A DNA stretch of 64,000 nucleotides from Drosophila pseudoobscura. Taxonomy: Eukaryota > Arthropoda > Insecta > Diptera > Drosophilidae. The notes beneath the pieces were generated by a model. It saw nothing but the letters and a program-made list of their open reading frames with translations, did not search any database and was not told the origin of the DNA. The translations under genes and the position numbers were made by a program. Location: NCBI RefSeq assembly GCF_009870125.1, contig NC_046681.1, positions 11,297,001-11,361,000 of the forward strand, given 5' to 3'. Shown here piece by piece: positions 26,230 through 36,824 of this stretch. Every line of letters begins with the position of its first letter. Positions within the stretch are counted from its first letter, which is position 1.

Positions 26230-26652
26230 TACAATGATCTTGGTATTTTTCGTAATATTATTTAATATATTTCTGAAAAAAATACTGGAAAAAATCCCAT
26301 ACAAAATTCTAATAGTATTTGCGGGTATTTTTATTTCTTGTTTAATAATTGCATTATTCTTCAATTTCCTTGTATTTAGTATATATATTATTTTAGTATC
26401 TTTGTGGTATATTTATTGATATATATATTCTGATATAATAATATTATTTTTTCTGCTATATTTATAGTTTTTTATGGTATTTTGTACAAATTTTCTGGTA
26501 TATTAATAGTATTTTTTGGTATATTTATAGTATTTTTTCTGCTAAATTCATAGCAAATTTATCGTATTTTTTATGTAATTTTATTGAACTTTTCTGGTAT
26601 ATTTACAGTATTTTTTCTGGTATATTTATAGTATATTTACATATATTTCTTT
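26230..26652. repeat. Degenerate AT-rich tandem repeat between FReD 2 and FReD 3
   Basis: Words such as TTTTCTGGTATATTTATAGT recur with a rough 20-26 bp step (clearest at 26440-26640). The copies are diverged. No gene is present. Confidence 0.7.
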
Positions 26653-26658
26653 TTTATT
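26653..26658 (-). terminator. Poly(A) signal of FReD 3
   Basis: AATAAA on the minus strand about 75 bp past the stop codon. Confidence 0.6.
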
Positions 26659-26731
26659 CAAGGATATCATATAGATATTTTCTCCAAGAACCGATTTCTA
26701 TCCAGCGTACACAAAAGGCTTGTTTTTTCGA

Positions 26732-27986
26732 TCACAAGGTCTCTCTGATCATAATGGTCAATTCTTTCCATTCAGGAAGATCATCGAATGGCCTGAAGAT
26801 AAAAAAGTGTAGTATTAGTTTAGTTCAATAGAAAGTCATACGATAATCAAAAAATTCATAGAGAGATATTTACAAAAATTGTTTCCTGAACAGAGCGTCG
26901 AGTGACACTGACGTTGCCGTTTGTTGGACGGAGTAGTCTCCGATTCTTGGAATTGTATTGAACGACTTGATAACGTAGTCTTCCTCTTCGTCGCCCATGT
27001 ACACTTTTGTGCCTTTATAAACTTCAATAGAACCGTCTAGAAATTTCACCATGACAAAAACTTCGTGTGGCATTTCTCGTGTCATGAGATACAGGTTCTT
27101 TCGACCGATGAAAAATGAGTCGTGCAGATCTCCGAAACCCTTTTCTTTATATTGATTTAGCTTGTGGTCTAGGCTAGCAGATCCTTCAAGTTCTCGCAAA
27201 ACGATTGCCCAACCAGATCCAGCGATAATCGAGTTACAAAGCACCGAGAACGGTTCTGTCTCAGGAACATAGATCGTTCGGACCCCTTTGGTGCCTTCAA
27301 AGGTCTCACAGCTTCGCGGAAGGTACTTCTCCATCATCTGCTTGATATATTCATCCTTCTCTGCCAATAGCTTATCCTTTTCCTTTATTGATTTCTCCTT
27401 TTGCTCTAATATTTCATACTTTTGTATTAATTTGGATTTGACATCAGTTAATAATGACTCCTTGCTCGACAATTCAATCTTCAGTTTCTGCACATCTGCT
27501 GCATCGACTCGTTCCGTTCGCTGGTGTCTGGTGTCTTCTTGGAGATACCTAAGCTCCGAACTGAGTTGAAACTGCACCTTTTGGACATCTTCGAGGGCTT
27601 GCTTTAGTACACTTTTCTGGTCACAAAAGTTGTTTCTCAATTGTTTACCGAGCGCCTCCGTTTCACTCTTCCATTTGACGCTTTCAACTCTTTGCTCTCG
27701 GACCTCTGCCTCAAGTTGGTTAATTTGCGAATCCTTCTCCTGACACCTGGCCAAATACTGAAGCAGGGGCTTAACAATGGGATAGCAAACGAAACCGCAC
27801 TGATCTTCCAGATCGCTTGCCATGAAACAAGACTACAAATTGTATTTAAGAGATTTAAAACATTAATATTTAATCATTGAATGTTATAACCTCTTGATCC
27901 ACTCCTATGTCCGCCAGAGAATCAATAGCCAAATGGATCAGAACCAGCATAGTGCAGAAGAGATACTTCCCGTAATTCATTTTCAT
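26732..27986 (-). CDS. Secreted fibrinogen-related protein with short coiled coil (FReD 3)
   Basis: Three exons on the minus strand: 27986-27891, 27832-26874 and 26792-26732, with introns of 58 and 81 bp; the product is 371 aa. The first donor (GAG|GTTATA) is weak but gives the same junction as the paralogues. Residues 1-32 carry a signal peptide (MKMNYGKYLFCTMLVLIHLA). Next comes SCFMASDLEDQCGFVCYPIV, then a coiled coil (about 60-200) containing one copy of the 14-residue motif that is multiplied in FReD 2. The fibrinogen-like domain starts at Cys207 (CETFEG, IYVPETEPFSVLCNS, GSGWAIVLRE, FFIGRKNLYLMTREMPHEV, MGDEEEDYVI) and then jumps to the end segment PFDDLPEWKELTIMIRETL. It keeps the first disulfide but lacks the calcium/GGWW subdomain. 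This is the closest living relative of the pseudogene at 541-1283. Function unknown; probably a secreted oligomer. Confidence 0.88.
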
Positions 27987-28024
27987 TCTAATACTTGATA
28001 TTCTGGCACGTAAACAACTGAAAC

Positions 28025-28062
28025 GCAACTGAGTTTTCTTTTGTTCCGGAATGGTATAAATA
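28025..28062 (-). promoter_or_regulatory. TATA + initiator promoter of FReD 3
   Basis: TATTTATA at 28062-28055 lies 32 to 25 bp upstream of a TCAGTTGC initiator with predicted +1 at 28030. The leader to the first ATG is 44 nt. Confidence 0.65.
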
Positions 28063-30995
28063 ACGAGAGTTCCACTGAAGTCCCTACTCTGTTGATGCAA
28101 ATGAGAGAATAATTTCTTATCGATGGAATGAGGAGGGCATTTAATCCCATTCCTGGAGTATATATTGGTGACTTCGTATCAGCTTTAAAAATATGGAAAC
28201 GTATCAACGTGATTGTGTGTTCATTCACTCTTATAATCTGTATAACTTTTCTTGTTTAAATAAAAGCTGAAATAAATTTTTAAATATAATTAGAATATTA
28301 TATAAAATAAAGAAATAATTTTATTTAATATTAAATATTCTTAAAAACTTCAAAATGTCGAAACAAAAAATAACTAAACTCGGAAAATATTTATAAAAAA
28401 AAAAATGGTGGGACTTGTGAGTCCCAGGCACTCAAAATCTCGTTGCTCTAGAGCTAAAAGTGTTCGAAAACCAGGTGTTCAAATAGCCAAACGATTTTAA
28501 TTTGTGTTCAACTAATTTATTTTATTTTTCTGTTACTGTAACCCAATATATATGATTTTTCTCCTTTGAGATTCTGTTTTCTCGATTTTCTCATTCCTTC
28601 AAAATTGTGGAATATTCATGAAGAATATTCTAGAGACCAACGAGAATCTGTTTCATGATTAATTTTACGATTATTACACGCATTTTCTGTTCTGTTTCAA
28701 TTTTGGGTGAAGGTTTGTGTTTCCTGCCTTGTGCTGTGCCGAATTTTACGAGCATCGAAGTAAATTTTGAATAAAAAGAAATGTGCAATAAACGATAAAA
28801 ACTTGAAAGGGAATATTTTGTGGCCCATACAATGCCTCCTCCGATGATGATACGAGCATTTGTGTGATATTTAAACTCAATTTTTATATTCGACTACGGA
28901 CGAACAGACACACAAAATAAATCAACTGTGAACATTCTGTTCCGGGGCAGCCGGCCTCTGGTCATAAAGTAAAAATTTGTTACACAATCTGTACGAAAAT
29001 ATGTTGGAAATATGCAAATTTTTCTTTAGTCCAAAGAATATTTTACGGCTATTCTGTTTGTGTGTGTGTGAGAAAGTTTTTCGAGATGAAAAATCTGTGT
29101 GTGGATGAGAATTTGTCGTTGGCTACTGCGATTTCTTGACCATTTCCCATTTTCCACATTTAAATGTAAATTAATGGCCGGTTAAGCTGTCAGTCTCCGG
29201 CTCTGGATCGCACTCTGGCCTGTGGCGTCGTCTAACAATTTTCGGTGGATGAATGGGAATGGACATCATCAGAGAACAGATTTGTGGTGTTAATTTGCTG
29301 TGAAATGTTGACTGACCGGTGGACCGGTGGACCGACCGACCGTGTGTACACCGTGTGGACCAGTTTGCCAGTTGATGTGGCCATTGGCTGTAATTAATTG
29401 TCTGTGTTTAATTTGGGTTAATTTTATTTATGGGCCAGCCTTCTTCGTCATTTACGACTGAAACCAAGGAACACTTTTCACACGGATTACAATTACAGTA
29501 TAATACTTCACATTTCCTACTTATTTTTCTTCCTTTTCGCCCCTCTTTTGTTTCAGTTTTTGTCTCTGGAAATCATTGCTGTTGTCAGTTCTTGTTCGCC
29601 TGCCTGCCCGTGACGTGGCAACACTGACAGGACAACTTTGACAGCCCAGAGACAGCGAGGACTAAGCTTCTGCTAATGTCAACAGCAAACAGTTCAAATT
29701 GTGCAAAAAAAAAATAAAATAAAAATAAGAACGAAAGACAAACAAAAAGATAAATGTGGGAAAGAAATGTGCGAAAAGAAAGCGACTAGGTGAGTACTCT
29801 ATAAACGATTTATTATTATTCCCTTGGAACTGCACTAGAACTATGCTTTAATTTTATACAAAAAATCACAATGTTAGGAATTTTAAATATATATTTATTT
29901 TTATAAATATTTCTTAAATGCAAACAAAAAAATACATTTGAGATTTATTGAAGGATTCTTTAAGGTTGGAAATGACTTTGAAAAGCTTTTAAATATTGTT
30001 AAATAAAAGTAATAATTACACTAAAAATACTATAAGTACTTAATATAATAAAAATACAAAACATACTTAATAATATATAAATACTTATATTTAAATTTTA
30101 AAAAATAATCTCTGATCAGGTACTTATTTTATATCAAATATTATAAATCCTCAAAGCCATAGAAAAAAAACCATATAAAAGGTATTTTTTTAAATATGCC
30201 TACATAGGTCAAATCTTATTTAAATATGCCTTAAATGAAATATAAATTTTTTTCTTTCCAAGAAGAAATCTTCTCTCAAAAAGTAGTTGAAGAATTCCAT
30301 TGTTCCCCATTTTCTGTAGAGCATTTTTGAATATAAAATTGCTTTGTGGGGGCACTGAAGGAGGTCGGGTCGAGCATCAAGACAGGGGAAAAACAAAAGC
30401 CGAGCAAGAAGCAACAGTGACACTGACAGTGGCACTGGCAGGCGGCAGGCAGGTCCAGGTCCAAGTCCAGGTCCCTTCTACTTCCACACCCACTCTGCCA
30501 TTCTGCCACTCTGACTCTGACAGTTGTCAACTGCTGTTGTTTGCTTCCTTTATTTCATATTTCTTTGCCGTATTTCATATTCCCTCCGTTGTACGCTCTC
30601 TCCCTCTCTCTCCGTTGCTACCCGAGAATTTTGTGATATTTCTTATATACTGTCGTACTCGGACTCATACTCGTTCTCGGATTTTGTTGGAGGCTTCATT
30701 AATGTGCGACTACGAGTCTCCTGCCTGAAAATCTCTGGGTTCAATCTACGATATGTGCATCAGTTTCTCACTTACCTAGGATTTGGCATTGTTTGTTTCC
30801 GCTGGCTCTCTGATCATAAATTTCCTTTTAACCAGTTTAGCCCGAGGGGGGGAGTTGGGGGCAAAAAAAAAATATCATAAAATACAAAATGAAGTACGCC
30901 CGACATGACTCGGACACTCTAGAATTTATGTGACAATTTTGTTCAGAATAAATGACTGCTGCAGGACCAAAGCAAAGTGGAGGATGCCATGCTCC

Positions 30996-30998
<3 letters not shown>

Positions 30999-31026
<28 letters not shown>
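30999..31026. repeat. (TG)14 microsatellite
   Basis: Uninterrupted TG dinucleotides. Confidence 0.95.
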
Positions 31027-31267
31027 AACGGTGGCATATTCAGGTTTATGTGAGGGTATCTTAGGGTTGATTCACTTTGTGATCGGAACAAATCAAGAGG
31101 CGATTGTGTGCCTCGAGAAGAAGGTTTCAAGAGGTTTTAGGTTAGTTATAATTCTACAAAACCAATCAAAGCAACCGAGGGGCACTGCCGCATGACGCGT
31201 TTGCAAGCCATCTGGTTCATTTTTTTAATTCAAGGAAAGATTTATTTCTCTGCTTGGCAAGATCCTT

Positions 31268-31287
31268 ATACCCTCTATAAAGGGTAT
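31268..31287. repeat. ATACCC...GGGTAT palindrome
   Basis: ATACCCTCTATAAAGGGTAT, nearly identical to the copy at 17391. Confidence 0.8.
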
Positions 31288-31791
31288 ATAAATTAGTTGG
31301 GTTAAAAGGCACGCACACACACACACCAAAAAGATACCCATGGAAATGGGTTAGGGGAAAGGGAAGCTGGCATTGGGCTCCGGCGATGGCCATTCCACAA
31401 AGCCCACAAAGTGGGTGCCCACTAAAAACTAACCCACTGGACACCAGGGGATGCCCATGGAAGGTGGGAGGGGTTGTGGCACTGGCAGTGGCAGCAGCAC
31501 TTCAGCACTTGGTCTCTCGATTCGCTTTTGGGGCTGTTGTTGTCGGTCATGTTGCATAAATCTCATTTTGGGCTTTATTTACTCTCTCTCACACAAAATG
31601 GTGCACGTTTTCCAGATGCTTCTTTCTCTCTAACGTGTTATCCTATCTCTTTCTAACCTTCTAGTGCCTTCTCTTTCTAGCAAATAAATTCATTTAGTGG
31701 CATTTAGTGGCCCCTTTCACCTTATTGTCGTCCATGGGTCGTCGAAGGCAGGATCCTGTTCGTGCCCCCAGAGGGTTCATATGGTTCCATA

Positions 31792-31816
31792 GTGTGTGTG
31801 TGTGTGTGTGTGTGTG
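31792..31816. repeat. (GT)12 tract, faces a CA tract
   Basis: Uninterrupted GT run. A (CA)9 run lies 73 bp downstream at 31890-31908, so the two are complementary inverted arms. Confidence 0.9.
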
Positions 31817-31889
31817 CATTTTATGGCAGTTTCTGCGTTTTTGTGGCCAAACATGAAGTGAAAATTACACACATATGGAAGGGAAAATG

Positions 31890-31908
31890 CACACACACAC
31901 ACACACAC
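31890..31908. repeat. (CA)9 tract, faces a GT tract
   Basis: Inverted partner of the GT run at 31792-31816. Confidence 0.9.
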
Positions 31909-32254
31909 CCACACATGGCAATTGTTTTTCCCCGAATTCATGGGGGGATGGGCGGCTTGTGGGAGGCGTTTGTTGTGGCTGCTGCTGGATTTTGGCTTTA
32001 GTCGGCAGTTAATTTTCATATTTTCTAGCCGCACTCACGTACTGCCACAGCCCTCCCTTTCCCCCTAAAAAAAACCCCATACTCCTCTCTCATTCTGTGT
32101 GGACATTTTGTCGTAAATAAATTTAACAATTTATTTAGATTGCCATGACAGGCGGATGCTATTAAAAGCGAAATTTATGGGATCCTTTCGGCGCTTTCGG
32201 AAGGGAAATGGAAGATGCACAAATGAACTTTATGATGTTGCAAAAAACCCAGCC

Positions 32255-32269
32255 GGGGGGGGGGGGGGG
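32255..32269. repeat. G15 homopolymer
   Basis: Fifteen consecutive G on the plus strand. Confidence 0.9.
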
Positions 32270-32520
32270 CAAGGAACAGTAACCAAATAATGCATTTTTG
32301 GTGGGGAAAAACGGAACAACCTAGGGGTAATTATAATGTAATGTGTATCCAAGGGTAGGTTGGGTATTCGCTGGAAGAGTAATGGTGGTAATATTTTAGA
32401 GCAGATGGCCATTTTAAATTCCAGAGAAGTACGAATTTTTTGGTGTGCTGCTAAGACACACTGGGAGAGAGATGTTTAAATTAAAATACGATACAAAAAT
32501 GTATTATAAATAATAATATA

Positions 32521-32779
32521 GGAAATACTCTAAATAAATACCAAAATAATATTAAAAAGAATAAAATACTCTAGGAAATACTCTAAAATAATACCAAAAT
32601 AATATTAAGAAGAATAAAATACTCTAGGAAATACTCTAAATAAATACCAAAATAATATTAAGAAGAATAAAATACTCTAGGAAATACTCTAAAATAATAC
32701 CAAATTAATATTAAGAAGAATAAAATACTCTAGGAAATACTCTAAAATAATACCAAAATAATATTAAGAAGAATAAAAC
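32521..32779. repeat. 53-bp minisatellite, about 4.9 copies
   Basis: Units begin GGAAATACTCTAAATAAATA and end GAATAAAATACTCTA. Copies 1 and 3 have TAAATAAATA where copies 2, 4 and 5 have TAAAATAATA. Copies are otherwise nearly identical, which suggests recent expansion. The last copy is truncated at CTCTTGGGATCC. Non-coding. Confidence 0.92.
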
Positions 32780-35700
32780 TCTTGGGATCCTTTCAATTCC
32801 ATTTGTCATCAAATTACAAAAAGAAGACAAAATCTATTTTCCACACACCAAAGATCCCGCCCTAAAGATCTCCATCTCCACCTCCACCTTTTCTTCCTAA
32901 ATGCCACTTGATGGCACAGGAAATGGATTTTCAATATATATCAAGATGCTGATGACAGCCAGCGATTAAAGATCTTTGACTGCAGCGAAACCACTTGACC
33001 CGAGAGAGCTGTGCCATCAATTAGAAACTTGAACTCTGGTTTCCTGACAGATTGCCGGGATCCTAAAGTAGAGCACTTGTCGGACTGCCATAGTTCTGGA
33101 TTTTATCGGTTGCCCAAGCAACATCACGAAGGACAAGTTTTCATGAATATTAGTATAATTTATGGACTACTCAAACCCGAAAAAAAACCGATAGCTGGAA
33201 GGAAATTTGGAGAAAAGGGTTAAAGGCTTTTCGTTGGAGGGCAACCGTGCGTTAAACAAACTTCCTGCATAATCCCATAGACCCATGAATCTTGTCAACC
33301 CACAAACCCCCCGCTACCGCTGCAATATCCCTGATATCTCGGACCAAACTATGGAAAGTTAACCCCCCAAAAAAAACGCGAGGGTAGATATGCTTTTGTT
33401 TGCCTGAAATTGACTGATTACCCACAAAATTACCAACATTTATTTGTACGTAATTTGAGACATTAATAAAACGTTTTCCTTTCCTCAGTGGCAGGGTTCG
33501 CTCTCTTGGGTGTTGGCTTGGACGTGTGTAGTGTTTCCCGGAAGTAACCCCTTTTCAAGCCTGGGATCTCTGACAGTTGCCCTATAATATTTCAAAATTT
33601 GTAACATTTGTTACACTCTCAAATGACATGAGCTAATTAGCCCGAGAGACGACGGACGATGGTTGATGTGTTTTCTGATGTTAATTTGGTTTTATGACCG
33701 TTTCACAGGCGTTTTGAGTTTGCAATGGAAATACTAGAGGTCCGTGGGACTCAAAAAGGTTGAGTAATGGCTGAAGATTTATCTTCTAACATTGGGAATG
33801 TGACAATATATGAAAAATGCATGGATACCTCAAGTATATCTTAGTATAGAGTGTTAATTAGAGCTGCCAATTACCACAAAAAAATATGTTGGAGATTTTT
33901 CGCCAGTATTTATTGCACTTTCCCTTAAATAAATTGTATATTTCTTTTGATTTGTAATTTGTTTATTTGTTTATTAACTAGTAAAACTCTGTTTCACGGT
34001 TATTTAATAATCCTATAGTATTTTCGGGGATAAAACTAAGTCTACAAATAAATACCGTATTTTACAGATGATTTTTAGAGCAGAAATATATCATTTGATA
34101 TACAAATCATTTGATCTTGACCCTGCCAACTGTCGTTTAGGTCTTTTTATTTGTGAAATATTGAAATTCATTAGAAATTTGTATAATATGAAAAAAAATA
34201 AAACAAGTCTTAATTAATTTATATTCATTTATGATATTTTTATTTTTGAGATATTTGATTTTCCATAGCAAAACTTTCACCTTGCTAAATAAAATAAAAA
34301 TCATATACAATAAATATAAAAATATTATAATAAAATATAATAAATATAAACAAACTTTTATAATTAATTAAAATGAATTAACTAAATATAAAATAAAGTA
34401 AAATAAATAAAATAATAAAGAATGTAAAATAAAGTTAGGAATAATTTTTTATTTCGAATTTGCAAATTTAAAATAATTTTACAAGACTTTCTCTCCATAT
34501 ATATTTTTTTAAATTGTCTCTCCATATTTTTTGTTTACAATTTTCTCTCCATATTTATTTTTTTTTAGTTCTCTTTCCATATTTCTTTTGTACAATTTTC
34601 TGACAATTGGCTCAAGTGCATAATTTACGATGCGATCCGTCTGTCGACCAAGTGTTGACGGAAGTTGTGAGAATCATTTAAATTTCTCGTGTGTGTGTGG
34701 TGTTTTATTTAATTTTAATTTTTTATTTTATTTTTTTTTTTTTGTTAGAAATTCGAAGAACTAATTGAGCGTGTCTCATGAGGTTTCAGCACTTGAAACG
34801 AAGAAGCGAAGCGGCAACCGGCTGCTCGACTACCGACTACCGAGAACTCAATTTACTTTTTCATTAAAGCGAAAGACGACGCTGGCGATGAAGAGGTTGA
34901 GCGAATGGATGGATGGACGGATGGTTGGATGGAGGGATGGTTGGATGCGGAGATGCGGTGGAGAGCACTTGAATGCAGCTCCAATTATGGAGAGAAACTC
35001 GTGACGTCAGTTGGCGGCTCATAATGAAAACATTTAACCTGTCGTCGTCAGTGATTCGATTCGATTCGAACAACATGAAAATCATTCCTCCTTCAGAGCA
35101 AAAGAAAAAGACGAAAAAAAACCCTCCCTTGGGCCTATCCTATACCACTTTTTCAATTATATTCCGTGTGTATCTGTACGCTATGATCCTTTCGGGCTAA
35201 AAGAAAAGAACACTTGAGTGGAAATTGACAGAGAGGCAGGCACAGACACGGGCTGGCAGCCGGGGGGGCTGGGGGGTTTCAAGTTGAGTGGATAATACCA
35301 CCTTTCCTTTTTACGCGGGCTCCTTGTTGTCATTAATGAGACGTCTTCTTCAGGGTTCAGCGGGTCCTTCCATTACGGTTCTGGTTTTCTGTCTTCTGTG
35401 TTCTCTCTGTTCAGTTGCCGAGTCATTTCCACTTCAAGTTGTCAAAGGAACTCCATGGACGGTGGTGCCTTGCCTTGCCTTGCCTGGCCCCTTATCATCT
35501 CTCGTGTGTGTTTTGGACATTTCGGGCATTATGTCGCGCCTACTTTTTCCGCCTTGTGCGCTCCTCAATGTTAAATGAGCGACGGACAAATTCCCGTCTT
35601 TGATCTTACGCTTCGTTTCTAATTTGATTATAAACGCACTCGCTCCACTCTCTCCTGCTGCCACACTCTATTTCTGTTTCTGTGTATTCGAAAATGTCTT

Positions 35701-36800
35701 CATTTTCGGCTTGAATGCTTGCCGCACTTTCGGACTCCCGTCCATTCCATTCCACCTCATTCCATGCCACCGATGCTGATGAGTACGCGCCGCGGCTTAC
35801 TCAATGACGCGTTGAAAGTGCCATATAAAAGAAAAGGACACGAGACAGGGACCCAAGCCAGAAGGAGATGCCACTACAGGGAGTTAGAAGACACGAACAA
35901 GACAGGGAGTAGGCGAGGGACAGACAGGGTGCAAAGGCGAGAGCGGAGAAGTCATGTCTGGGGTTAGGTGCTGACAGCATTTTAAATGAAATGAAAACGA
36001 GATGCTTTCACTTTGCCTTTGCCTCTGCCTCGCCCTGGCAGTGGCGGGTAAATGTCTCACTTGGTTGACTTCTGCTGTTCCCCCCCCATCGCCCCACACC
36101 GCCCCAAACATTGTGTCTCTCGACTGCCAGATTGCCAAAGTAAGCAGAAGTAATGTCAGCGACCTACATGAACTTCTGGGGGGGAACGGAAGGGTCTCCC
36201 TTGTGGAGTGTGTAAAAAGGGTTTAATGTGATGGCTGGCTTTAAAGGCGATTACCGCCACCCAGTGGGGCGGGGGGTGGAGGAGCAGTGGGTGTGCCCCT
36301 TACATTTACATCAACATTAGATGTTGATTCAAATCGATCAACTGGAATGATGCGATGATATGATAATACCCCTATAATGGAAGGCATTCATTTAAATTTA
36401 AAAGCATTAGCATAAGAATTAAATAGAAAGTCTAATAGAATCTAATTTGAGGTAGATATAAATCTGTTAACAGAATTTAAATTGTATGTTAGGGAGCACT
36501 TAAATAGGATTTCCCAGGAAACAGGCTTTTGAGATTTGTTTGGACTTGAAATAGTTTTCTATTATCTAAATAAATCTAAATAAATAAATAACTATTTCTA
36601 AATATCTGAATATTATTTATTTAATTTATTTTCAGATTTCTTAAATTGTGTAAAATTAAAATAAACCAATTTTAAAAACTTTTCTAACATTTTAAAATTT
36701 TTTTAATTTGTTTCCTAAACAGGAAATAATATATAATTTAGCTGAAGAAAACAATTTCCAGTGACCTCAGTCCCCTGCTCTTTGGACTCTCATTCTATAT

Positions 36801-36824
36801 TTCTCTCTTACAGAGTAGCTTAGC
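36801..36824 (-). repeat. Dispersed GCTAAGCTACTCTGT motif
   Basis: On the minus strand it reads GCTAAGCTACTCTGTAAGAG and then AGA, identical over 23 bases to the copy at 40054. Confidence 0.8.

Noticed and set aside
32521..32779. Regular repeats resembling a CRISPR array
   Set aside because: The units are directly adjacent with no unique spacers and the genome is clearly animal; it is a minisatellite.
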